Shown here: positions 1 to 10,206 of the stretch, piece by piece
Position numbering within the stretch: position 1 is the stretch's first letter
Layout of the letters: every line of letters starts with the position of its first letter
DNA from: Gymnopus androsaceus JB14
Lineage: Eukaryota > Basidiomycota > Agaricomycetes > Agaricales > Omphalotaceae
Direction of reading: 5' to 3'
NCBI GenBank assembly: GCA_009733575.1
Contig: ML769422.1
Span: forward strand, 62,001 to 126,000
Length of the DNA stretch: 64,000 bases
The notes under the pieces: model-generated
Told to the model about the DNA's origin: nothing
The model's input: only the letters and a program-made list of their open reading frames with translations
The model's database searches: none
Position numbers and translations under genes: made by a program

Positions 1-690
1 CGAACCCCTCCTACCTCCCAGTGCTTTCCGAGGTCCTTTATTACTTTATCCCTTCCTCCCACTGTTGACACATATATTGTCACCATAAGTGCTTGTGATA
101 GTGTACCCTGGCCCTTCTCAATGGTAATGGATACACAAGTCCTTAGTCTACTCTTGATGCACTATACCCATCTGCCTTATAGCCCAATGCAAGAGTAGCC
201 TGCCAGTCATGGCTGCCCTGCTTCATAATGTAAATCAAGCATTTCAGCTTGCATACCAGATGCTCCTGCCCAGCATTAGTGAATCCCTCTGGTTGTTGCA
301 TATAGACATGGGTCATCAGCAAAACCTGTGAGATCCCAAGTGATATAGATCAGCTGCTGTACAGCTCTGTACAGAACTGTGCAGCTCTGCACAGAACTGG
401 ACAGAGGGGGACCTTGCTATGGGATCTCACAGGTTTTACTGATGGTGATTGGGCTGTTAAGGAAAGCACCCTTAAAATCAACCTGGAACAGTTTGAGTCC
501 CAGAACTGCAATGATTGCAAGGACCAGTCTGAGTGACTCCATTTGAGCTACTGCCCTATATGTCTTGTTATAGTTGACTCTGTAGATCTGTGTAAATCCT
601 TGCGCAATGTAACATGCTTTCCTCCAAATAACCTCCCCTTTCAAACCCCATTTAATTGCAAAAGTTCCAAAAAAGTGCATTTTCCTTAGC
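1..690 (-). mobile_element. Ty1/copia reverse-transcriptase fragment, interrupted by a small palindromic element
   Basis: The minus strand encodes part of a copia-type RT (RVT_2). The segment 445-680 gives AQGFTQIYRVNYNKTYRAVA and VDFKGAFLNSP. The segment 1-313 continues with VYMQQPEGFTNAGQEHLVCK and KQGSHDWQATLALGYK. The catalytic region after this is degenerate and has stops, and the element runs off the window edge, so it is a decayed partial copy. A 131-bp insertion at 314-444 splits the RT frame; removing it with one copy of its GT target duplication restores a continuous copia reading frame. Family assignment is firm from the motif order; autonomy is excluded. Confidence 0.85.
314..444. 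mobile_element. CATCAGC-family palindromic MITE, copy 1 (131 bp)
   Basis: The ends are 25-bp imperfect inverted repeats starting CATCAGCAAAACCTG and ending TTTTACTGATG. The element is flanked by a 2-bp direct repeat GT (312-313 and 445-446). The interior contains repeated CTGTACAG-type palindromes and the short core GGACCTTGCT at about 408-417. There is no coding capacity. Two further complete copies lie at 35446-35625 and 35877-36594. The 2-bp duplication is seen directly; the transposase family is unknown to me. Confidence 0.85.
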
Positions 691-715
691 TATTGAAAGA
701 TTCTATTTCACACAA

Positions 716-753
716 TGCTTCAGCTAGGCTGAAGCATAATTATTGGCAGTGTG
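716..753. repeat. Isolated terminus of the CTTCAGCC foldback family
   Basis: A palindrome (GCTTCAGC TA GGCTGAAGC) is followed by ATAATTATTGGCAGTGTG. It matches the right terminus of the foldback element ending at 32767. Only one terminus is visible here, so it is a solo end or a truncated copy. Confidence 0.6.
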
Positions 754-809
754 TATACAACTTTCAATATCACCAAAAGCATGTGATCGGCAGCTGTAAC
801 AAAGCTGTA

Positions 810-1471
810 CAGTGCCCGCAGGCACTTCTCCAACAGGTCTGTTTTGGGCGGAAAAAAATAGCTAAAATTATAATAAAAATGGTTTTGGAAGGAAACCACT
901 CAAAAGAATGTGATTTACGTCGAGAAAGAAACTGGAGCCAAATTTGGCAATAATTTCCCACGGTGTTCATTTTTGCGAGCCAACTTTGTGCTCTCGGAAC
1001 TCATTCTGCAGGCTGCAGGAAGGCTTATAACACCTTTTTTGAGCATTTTAATGACATGCACATGGCCTCTATTCAGAACATGCTCTTATTTAACTAGCAA
1101 AGCCAGGTTTTGGCAATGGATACATGTGAAACTGATTGAATGAAGCAGATGGACACGGAAAAATGACACAGCACTGAATAACAGCCGATAAACTGGCTTA
1201 TTTTGCAGAGAAGGTCAAAGCTGTATTACTATATATGGAAGGCACCTTCCTAATTAGGGTATGACTAAGCAAAGTTCATTTTTCAATAGTGGTCCAAAAA
1301 CCAAAACTCAAGCACTGGCTTAGGAAAGCACAAGCCAAGTAGAGCTATCCAAATGGAGTTGATTGCACCTATTTTTGAAAAAATTGGTCGGGTTTCACAT
1401 GCTCTGAAAAGGTTTGAAAATTTTGTACTTTTTACGGTTACTCAGGTGATGGGAAGTGCCTGCGGGCACTG
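810..1471. mobile_element. Tc1/mariner-type non-autonomous element (662 bp, TA target site)
   Basis: Perfect 19-bp terminal inverted repeats CAGTGCCCGCAGGCACTTC (810-828) and its complement (1453-1471) are each bordered by TA (808-809 and 1472-1473). TA duplication with short CAGT-starting ends is the signature of the Tc1/mariner/pogo superfamily. The interior has no transposase-like frame, only short random frames, so it is a MITE that needs an outside transposase. Confidence 0.8.
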
Positions 1472-1815
1472 TATGCAAATAAGTTTTACAATACCGTAAT
1501 ATTGAACGCATACAGTAAATTTTTGAGCCTAATAAACTACAAAAGTATTAGTTTAATCTAAATACCTTAGGTCTATCCTACCATTACCACATTAACTTGA
1601 ATCCGCAGAGCCCGGACCTTCACATGTGCTTCCTTTCAGGCGGCATCATCGGCTCTCATTTGATTTTCCTCGCAAGATTTCCGGCGAGTGATTTGAACAG
1701 CCCTCATAGTGCACCCTGATCGTTCTCAGTAGGCGCTGAAATTGACGGAGTCATTTTTAACTCAAAATTTCGGATGAAGTTGTCAAATTTGACAGCTGTC
1801 ATTCCATACCGGACG

Positions 1816-2131
1816 AAAAGCTGTATACTTCAGATAGCTATTATGAGCACCACATGTACTTGGTTAACACGTTCTAGAATCCATATACATGTTCCAATTA
1901 CAGCACTTACGTGGTTTGACAGCTGCCAGAGACTCGAATACATAGCGCTCAAGAATAGCTATTTTGTAGGACAGAAAGCTGTATTCTTCAGACAGCTATT
2001 ATGAACACCACATGTACTTAGACACTCTATACTGCAATTTTTATCACGTTCTATATACAATACTTCCAGGGATTGACAGCATGCCATGGACTTGAATAAA
2101 TAGCACTCATGAGAACTATTTAATACATATC
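1816..2131. repeat. Diverged direct tandem duplication, about 158-bp unit
   Basis: The stretch starting AAAGCTGTATACTTCAGA at about 1817 recurs at about 1975 as AAAGCTGTATTCTTCAGA. Both copies continue with TAGCTATTATGA(G/A)CACCACATGTACTT and later with a shared GACTCGAATA/GACTTGAATA-type segment. It lies just upstream of the CHAT gene and may be its old 5' flank; no coding is seen. Confidence 0.6.
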
Positions 2132-2220
2132 GTAGTTATTGTCTCGCCCTTCTGTGTTGATTTTACCCAACTCATTGCCGCTACTACTTTTTTTCAAGTG
2201 CGTAACTTTCTTGGTTGCTA

Positions 2221-2709
2221 TGCTTGATACCAAATTGATTTACCTCCTGTAGGGAATGAAAGAAGTAATTACTCAATTTGCATCGAACTACTACGAGAAT
2301 GAGGAAGCTGAGCTTGAAGTGGCCATCAAGATGTCACTTGAGCCACACTTCATGGAGGTATATATTTTCCAATCAAGCAATAATGCTTGATACCGAATTG
2401 ATTTACCTATTGCAGGGAATGAACGAAGTAATTACTCAATTCACATCGAACTACTACGAGAATGAGGAAGCTGAGCTTGAGATGGCCATCAAGATGTCAC
2501 TTGAGCCACACTTCATGGAGGTATATATTTTCCAATCAAGCAATAATGCTTGATACCGAATTGATTTACCTATTGTAGGGAATGAACGAAGCAATTACTC
2601 AATTCACATCGAACTACTACGAGAATGAGGAAGCTGAGCTTGAGATGGCCATCAAGATGTCACTTGAGCCACACTTTATGGAGGTATATATTTTCCAATC
2701 AAGCAACAA
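2221..2709 (+). repeat. Three tandem 163-bp units, each one intron plus one UIM exon
   Basis: Units start at 2221, 2384 and 2547 with TGCTTGATACC. Each contains an intron tail, a 105-bp phase-0 exon and the donor GTATATATTTTCC. The copies are almost identical, so the expansion is recent. Because each unit is one in-frame exon with its own splice sites, gain or loss of a unit changes the protein by exactly 35 residues. Confidence 0.9.
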
Positions 2710-5700
2710 TTAAGTACTAGAAAACCTGCATCTACTGATCTGCTGTTGATTATAGGTAACTGGAGAAATCTCTTCTGCAGACTGTGAGGAGGGGCCTGAG
2801 CTCCAACAAGCCATGTGCTCAGGGTTTATCTCAGCTGTACGCATTTTTTCAACTTATTTATACTTATTCTTGATGAATATTTTATTATTACAAAAAGCTG
2901 AAGCAATTTATGACCCCGTCAAACACTGGCACATCTACCTCTGATGCGTATAAAGCACCGAGACTAAAGTTGGAGAATTCATATCAGCAATTAATTGCTA
3001 CGGTCTGTCAAGAGATAATAAGCATACATACATCTACTGATATTTTCTGTATTCCAGGCTGATCAGGTGTTTGACCTCATGGTAAAGACTGAACCTGACG
3101 GAGCTAAAACTATTGTATGTGTCCTTTACTGACATTCTAGTCATTGATATCTGACCCAGTAAATCTTGGATTGCGTAACTCTAACGGACTCATTGATTAT
3201 AGACTGGAAAACCAGCTCTTATAAACCACCATAGTGAAATCGGGCAGAAACTTGCTGAAGAGCTACACAGAAATATGCACTACGGACTTGTATTTGCTCC
3301 TTTCACTGAAATGGTTTAGATTGTAATTAATTCTATCATTGCAGGAGAACATAATGGCATTGAATAAGTCCAGATATTATAAGGATGAAAACATTGACCC
3401 TGAGAGGACTGTAAGGTTATTTGCATAGACATTGACAACATAAAATAATGCTCTTATTATAGGAAATGGAGCAAACATTTAGCAAGTCCAGATCCAGATA
3501 TACTGGGGATGATGGAACTGAGCTAACTGAGCTTGTGATGTCTGTCAAGGAGCTAGTGCAAAAACCTTCTGTGGAGGTGAATATTCTCCAGTCAAGCTTT
3601 CACTGGTACAATTCCTGCATTTACTTACCTGTTTTTATTGTAGAGAACTGGTGAAACATCTCTGACTCATGGAAAGAGGCAACTGGACCTCAAAGAAGCC
3701 TTGTGTTTGACCAGTCCCTCAGCTGTATGTACCACCTCACCTGAGGTCCTCAATATCATATATAATTTTACTATTATAGGAGATGAAGCAAGCACTTGCT
3801 GGTTTCACACCCACCTCCGATGATGAGAATAAAGAGCTGGAACACAAAGAGATGGATATGCTAGGAGAGAAATTTGGCTTACTTGTGCGTGTCTTGTATT
3901 AAATAAATGGCTCAAATATATGTTAATCTAGCAACATTTTCTTGATAACAGATGGCGACAATAGATGAAGCATTATCTCATATTCATGACATTTATCAAA
4001 CTGAGCTTGATCAGTCTACAAGTGTCCCAACTGTATGTGTGCTTTCCACTGACATTGTGATTATTGATATAAACAAATCTTCTACTGTAGGTGAAAGAGC
4101 ATCCACTGGACCACTCTGCATCTAGCAATGATGAAGATGAAAAAGCCGAGCTTGAGATGACTATAAACGCATTACTTAAGCGATCTCCACCAGAGGTATA
4201 TCTTCATTTATCTGACATTAGCTCACATATTTTCGACTTATCTCTCCTTATTGTAGTTTGGAATTGATCATAATGAACAGATAAAACTCGATAATGCTTT
4301 ATTTTTGCTGTCCTTCCCTCCTGTATGCACTCTCACTGAAATGTTCCGTACCGTACTCAATTTATTCTGTAGTGTCTCCCGAGGCTCAACTCCCTGACTT
4401 TGGAGTGTACAAACCCTGACCTTACCAAATCTCTGACGGAGCTTAAGAAGGTATTTATATTCACATTTTCTGGTCCGAAACCACTGTTCACTGAAATATT
4501 AACCATAGCTAACTCATAACCTTCTTGACAGTGAAGATTTAAAGAAGTTTGAGCGGGGTTTGCAGTTAAAACCATGTTCATCAGAATGCGTCAACAAGCA
4601 ACTGAATAACATTTCTCAAACAATGGATAACAAAGAATTGACTGTGAATATACTGTCTCCGCCAACAGTGAGTTTAAATTAACATGCTTTGTAGTACATA
4701 TTTAACAAGACTTGAATAGGCTCAAGAATTGGCTACCTTATCAGAGCAGTTGATCAAATACTTTCAACATTCCCTTAATCATGATGCAGTTAAAAGTGCT
4801 GTACATATCATGACGGAGGTCATAGAGGCGACACCCAATAGTCATGCTAACAAGAATAGCTGGCTTAACACTTTTGGAACAGCCCTTCTGCTCCAATTTC
4901 AGCTGTCTAACACTGTTCTTGACTACAAGAACCTTGATCAGGCAGTGCTTATCCAACAGCAGGCAGTTGATCTCACACTTGATGGCAATGCTAATAAGCC
5001 TTCTTACCTCACCATCCTTGCCGGCGCCTTCCGGACACGCTTTCAGTGTTCTGGTAAAGTTGCAGACATTGAAAAAGCCATTACTCTCTTGCAGCAGGCA
5101 GTTGACCTTACTCCTGATGGTCATGCTAACAAGCCTAGATGGCTTGATGAACTTGGAACTAGCTTGCAGGGGCGGTTTGAGCGTCTGAATGAGCTTACAG
5201 ACCTTGAGCAGGCCATTGGCTTCCAGCAGCAGGTGGTTTGCCTCACTCCTGATGGTGATGCACAAAAGCCTTTCCAGCTCAGCAATCTTGGAACTGCTTT
5301 TCAGAGACGTTTTCATCATCTTGGTGAGCTTTCTGACATTGAGAAGGCCATTGATGTCCATCAGCAGGCTGTTTCCCTCACACCTGCTGGACATACCCAA
5401 CAGCCCATCTGGCTCAAAAACCTTGCAGACTCCTTTAATAGCCGGTTTAGGCATCTTGGCCAGCTCCCAGACCTTGAGAAGGTCATTAGTGTCATGCGGC
5501 AGGCAAATGACCTGATTTATGCAACCCATCCCAAGAAGCCAGTTTTTCTCACCAGCCTCGGAGATGCCCTCCTCAAGCGGTTTGAACATCTTGGTGTAGT
5601 GACTGACCTTGAGCAGGCCATTGATGCTAATCAGAGGGCTGTTATACTAACTCCTCATGGACACTCTGACAAGCCCCTCCATCTCGTTAACCTTGGTTAT

Positions 5701-7497
5701 GCCTTCCTAACCCGGTTCAAATGTCTAGCAAATGCTTCTGACTATCATCATGGTTTATGTGCTTTTCAAACTGCATGTGTACCTGGATCTGGCTATCCTT
5801 CCATCCAGCTGACAGCTGCTTTACAATGGGCTCATCTGTGCTTTGATCCTTATTTGGTCATGCAAGCATACGAGCGAATGTTTCAGCTAATCCCACAAGT
5901 TGTATGGTTAGGGCAAACAGTTGATCACCGTTATCAGGAACTGCCCCAGATTGGTCGTGCAGTCAATACCGCAGTTGCAGTTGCCATATCTGTTAGCAAT
6001 TTTCCAAAGGCAGTTGAGTGGTTTGAAGAAGGTCGTGGCATAGTTTGGGGCCAAATACTCCAATTGCGATCACCTTTGGATGATCTACAGGCTCTACACC
6101 CCCAACTTGTTCAGGATTTCTTGGAAGTCTCCAGGGCTCTTGAAAAGGCTGGCACTTCCACACGGTCCAACAGATTTGACAATTCAAATGTGCATGCAAA
6201 CTCGACTACTAGGGAGCAAGAAGCACAAGTGCACACCCAGCTGGCAGACGAGTATGAAAGACTTGTCAATGAGATCAGGAAGCTAGATGGCTTTGGAAGC
6301 TTTTTGAAACCCAAGAAGCTGTCTGAGCTTGCTGCTGGAGCACATAATGGCCCCATCGTCATGGTAAATGTAGCCCAGTCACGTTGTGATGCACTTATTC
6401 TCTTTTCATCCTCCAGTATCATACATGTCCCATTACCAACATTCTCATCTCAGCACGCAGCGATGCTATGCTCAAAATTAGTAACTTCCCTGCAGGCCAA
6501 GAATGTCCGCACTGAACACAATGGAGATCGCTTAGCTATCTCTTCGCAGCCAAAGGTTGATCATTTTCAGGTGGTCTTAAATGATTTGTGGGTGCATGTT
6601 GTGCAACCTGTTATTTCTGGGCTTGAGGGTGTAGTACATATAATTTAAGTTTTGCTTTATTAAATTTAAACTAATGGCATATTTTCATAGCATGTAGCCA
6701 AGGATCATCTTCCACGGATCACCTGGTGTGCAGCTGGTTCACTAGCATTCCTACCTCTTCATGCTGCTGGTGTCTATGGGTCTGTTGATCACACAAGAAA
6801 TGTCGATGTCTCTGATTTTGTGGTGTCTTCATACACAACTACATTGACTGCCATTCTCAACTCGGGTACCAAAAGCAGGCAATATTTTACTACACAACCA
6901 AGTGTCCTTATTGTTTCCCAACCTGCTACACCATCCATGACCCCTCTGCCAGGCACTCTGGAAGAGGTAAAGATTATCCGGAACTATACACCTCCGAACC
7001 ATACTTTACATCTCACCAACAGTGATGCCACTGTAGAAGCTGTTATAAAAGAAATGAGCAAACATGAGATTGTTCATCTTGCTTGTCATGGGATTCAGGA
7101 CCTAAACAGCCCCCTTGATAGTGCTTTTGCTCTTCATAATGGGTCACTCAGGCTCAAGGCATTGATGGGTGTATCCCTAAAAAATGTTCAACTTGCAATT
7201 CTTTCTGCATGCCAGACAGCCACAGGTGATGAAAACCTTCCAGAAGAGGCTGTTCACCTTGCAGCTGGTATGCTTGCTGTAGGTTATCCAAGTGTTATTG
7301 CTACTATGTGGGCAATTGGAGATCAGGATGCACCCCGTGTTGCTTCCAAAATTTATGAAAGTCTATTTGGAAAACATGGGTATGCAAAGGGACGGAGCTC
7401 AGCCCATGCACTTCATGAAGCTGTGAAGCATCTGCGACAGGAAGTTGGTGAGAGGAATTTTGTGAAATGGGTTCCATTCATTCATTTTGGAGCTTAA
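2253..7497 (+). CDS. Multi-exon TPR-CHAT (caspase-like) protein with N-terminal UIM-like exon array
   Basis: Predicted protein of about 1,400 residues. Exons by splice signals: 2253-2357, 2416-2520, 2579-2683, 2756-2836, 2898-3002, 3058-3114, 3203-3289, 3345-3410, 3463-3576, 3644-3724, 3780-3884, 3952-4032, 4091-4195, 4257-4322, 4373-4450, 4532-4667, 4720-6630, 6691-7497. The first three exons each encode 35 residues containing EEAELEMAIKMSLE, a near-perfect ubiquitin-interacting motif. Later small exons carry degenerate relatives. Exon 17 holds about seven repeats of roughly 50 residues (LTPDGHxxKPxxLxxLG, DLExAI), a TPR-like array. The last exon is the CHAT domain with the catalytic pair in HLACHG and LSACQTATG. 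CHAT proteins are C14-type cysteine peptidases. All exons are phase 0 and multiples of 3 except 4532-4667 (one surplus base). The true start codon is not resolved; an ATG at 2256 or an upstream exon is possible. Confidence 0.8.
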
Positions 7498-8179
7498 TAA
7501 AACTATGGAAGTACTGTATCAGTTGTGTAGATGCAATGCACTGTGTTTTGCTCAATAATATGTTTGTTTCCTGATTGAGAAGTGCTCATATAAACAGTTT
7601 TGTGCCAGTATGGAAGTACTTGTTGTGGAAAATTATTAATAATAAAAGGCAAGGGAAGGTCCCTCATCTTGGGCTGGTTGGTTGGTCCATTGGTTGGGTT
7701 CTTAAAAAATTTACAACAAGGTATTTTTTCCTTAGGATAGCCAAATAATTTTATTACTTATCTTATTAGCCTGAAGTTGAGGGTCCTTATTTGACAAAAA
7801 ATCAAGTAATAGTTATTTTGAAAATAAATAAATCTTTGGAGTGTGATCATTATATATAGTAATAATTTAAGCCATGATCATGATTGAAGAGCAAAAGTTT
7901 GCAAAGGCCTATAACTTTATTGACTATAATCTATGGGTGGTCTTATAAGTTATTTGACAAAATAAAGTAGACTTTTGCTGCCAAAAAATATAAGTTTATA
8001 GGCATGATCACAATCAAAATTAAGCTCACAGCATGATCATGGTTCAATGCAGAATTTATAATATGATTGGTGTAAGTCAGCTTTGACTCAAACTCCCTAA
8101 TGCCTAAGTTGGGTAACTGAAGTTTCTCTTCTGCAATCACAATCATGGTCACTGTGATTTTATCTGAGTTTTGTGACAT
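7498..8179. other. AT-rich intergenic region downstream of the CHAT gene
   Basis: No supported gene. The only frames are short and AT-driven. Contains many TGATCATG-type motifs but no convincing repeat structure. Confidence 0.5.
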
Positions 8180-8323
8180 GGGAAGCAAGTTACCGTAAGT
8201 TCGCCGGGCTTACCGTGAACTTACTATAAATTAACACCGGCCGCAACGTAATTTCACTGTCTTAGCGCTTGTTTATCGTAATTTCACCATAACTCCGGCG
8301 GGCTTACGGTAACTTGCTTCCTG
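8180..8323. mobile_element. hAT-like MITE with 8-bp (or 9-bp) target duplication
   Basis: Termini GGGAAGCAAGTTACCGTAAG and the complement of CTTACGGTAACTTGCTTCCTG form a TIR of about 26 bp. The flanks are TGTGACAT at 8172-8179 and again at 8324-8331. An 8-bp duplication fits hAT; if the next G is counted the duplication is 9 bp, which would fit a MULE. The 144-bp interior is non-coding and contains CCGGCCG and several TTACCGT-like repeats. Confidence 0.75.
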
Positions 8324-8654
8324 TGTGACATGATCATTGAATTTAGCACTTGAACACAATATCTATGTACCTGGAAACCCAACTTTATCCATTAAAAATT
8401 GAACCTTGTGCATTCCATTCAGAATATTGACATGCTTACTTTGTTTCTCTTGTTGCGGCTGTGACTATGTCATCACTATATATATATTACTTCAAGCAAA
8501 TTTTCCTCTTTTTCATTTCTTCTCTTGCCCACAAAAAGTACAAAAATTTCTGCTGAAAGAATTTTTGACTGACAAAAAGTGATTAGCCAAATACAGTTAA
8601 TCTCATGCAACATGAGCAATCAGAATGATACATGAAGCAATAAGAAGTATACTG

Positions 8655-8899
8655 CACCATTTTGACTGAAAGTTCAGTCACACATCACAACCACCCAAAA
8701 TGAACAGTTCACCGGTGGTTGTCATTGGTCATCTCAAGTTGTGAACAGCATAACAACTCAAAAAATCTTCAGAATGGGTCAAAAGAAATCAACAAAAATA
8801 CCTACTAAGCACTCAAAAATCCTCAGGATAGCCTGAATTCACTGTAAGCAAGCCAATTTTGGCTCCGAAATAAGGTACTTAATGGGTCTTAGAACCTGC
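8655..8899. repeat. Interspersed repeat copy related to 35781-35876 plus 36597-36720
   Basis: CCATTTTGACTGAAAGTTCAGTC, AAAATGAACAGTTCA, GTTGTGAACA, CACTCAAAAATCCTC and AAGCAAGCCAATTTTGGCT recur in the same order near 35785-36720. There the series is interrupted only by the 718-bp element at 35877-36594. No coding. It may be LTR material of an unidentified retroelement. Confidence 0.6.
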
Positions 8900-10198
8900 A
8901 TCTGAATATACCTTTGCTCTGGGTATGCATTGGGCTGAAGAGGTCAGTATGTACCCTCTCCAGTACTTCTCTCTTGTGTGCTAGATACTCGTTGAATGGC
9001 CTACGAGCTGCCTTGCCATATAGACATGACTCGCAAAGTACGTACCCTCTTTGGACATTATTCTCAGTCCATCAACAAGTCCTTTGTTGGCCATATGGAG
9101 GATCCTGGGTATAGCAATATGTCCTAGTCTGCAGTGTCAGGTGAGTATATCTACCCTTTCTCTTGTGATCAAGCTGAGTTGATGACCAGAATAGTGTCAA
9201 GTACATCCACTTCATACATTCTTCCCTTTCCTATCCCCACCATCATTATGTCTCCACCTCTAGTTTTTACCATCAAAGTTCCCTCTCCCCATTCACCCCT
9301 GTAGCTTTGCCCATCAAGTGTCAAGAGAGATATGAGGTTGTGTTCAAACTCTGGCATGTGCTTCATGTTCTGGAGACATATACATCTCTTATTCCCACTG
9401 ACAGTTGTGGTGAACTCCACAGTGCCTATATCTTTGATCTTGAGAATTTTCCATCCAAACCTGCCATAGTGCCATTCCCCATCTCATCTACATTTTGGTA
9501 TTCCATAAACTGCAACTGTTGGACCCAACAATGGTCTATGGCTCTGGAGTCGATGAATGTCTTTGTGCATGGTTTTGGAAGGGGGTTATACAATTGTGCA
9601 TTGCTTGAACAGATAGTACACTCATGTTTGGGCACTAGGTATGGTCTAAGTCTATCTACTCATCTGCTTCACTGATCACCTCTACTGTCTAGAATGGCTC
9701 TGCTAGAGGTGTCAGCAGGTTTGGAGGAGGATGAGCTTGACTTTGATGTACCCAACTCTGAGTGGGGAGGTTGAACTAGTCACTGCTCTGGTGCCATGTT
9801 TGTCTCTCCAGGATTTGGGAGCCTTCTCTTTGGCGCTGCCTCCTTTTTCCCAGCACCTGTTGATGGTGTGTCCAAGTTCCAACCTTTGTGGGGCATATGG
9901 GATTAATGCAGATGGGACATTCATGCTTAGCACTGGCTGCAGTTGTTCCAGGTGCCAGTGAAGCTAGGTGTTGTGCAACCAGTTCTGCAACCTTATCCTT
10001 GATATAGTCATTGTTGCCTTCACTCTGATGACCAACTTTATCGAGGTAGATATGGTGGAGATAGTACCTACTTAAATACTACTGGAATAGGGGTAATTGG
10101 ATGAATGCTGTTGGAATATCAAAGGTAGATATATCTTATCAAACTATACATGGAATGCTTTCTCATAGTCTCCACTTGTTTGTATCACCATCCCATGC
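8900..10198 (-). pseudogene. Decayed Ty1/copia gag-pol fragment (zinc knuckle, protease, pre-integrase, integrase start)
   Basis: Reading down the minus strand: gag start WDGDTNKWR near 10190; a zinc-knuckle remnant GHTINRCWEKGG at about 9870; a protease-like DSRAIDH near 9545, where the expected Gly/Thr of the DSG-T-H signature are changed; GAG-pre-integrase MKHMPEFEHNLISL near 9350; then the integrase zinc site CESCLYGKAARRPF and the core start RVHTDLFSPM near 8960. Stops and frameshifts separate these blocks and the RT/RNase H is missing, so it is dead. The extreme 5' end, with leader and start codon, lies beyond the hAT insertion at 14655 and above. Confidence 0.85.
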
Positions 10199-10206
10199 AC
10201 TCCACA

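Noticed and set aside
4741..5589. 282-residue open frame on the minus strand inside the TPR exon
   Set aside because: It is a shadow of the repeated TPR coding sequence; the plus-strand frame has the family motifs.
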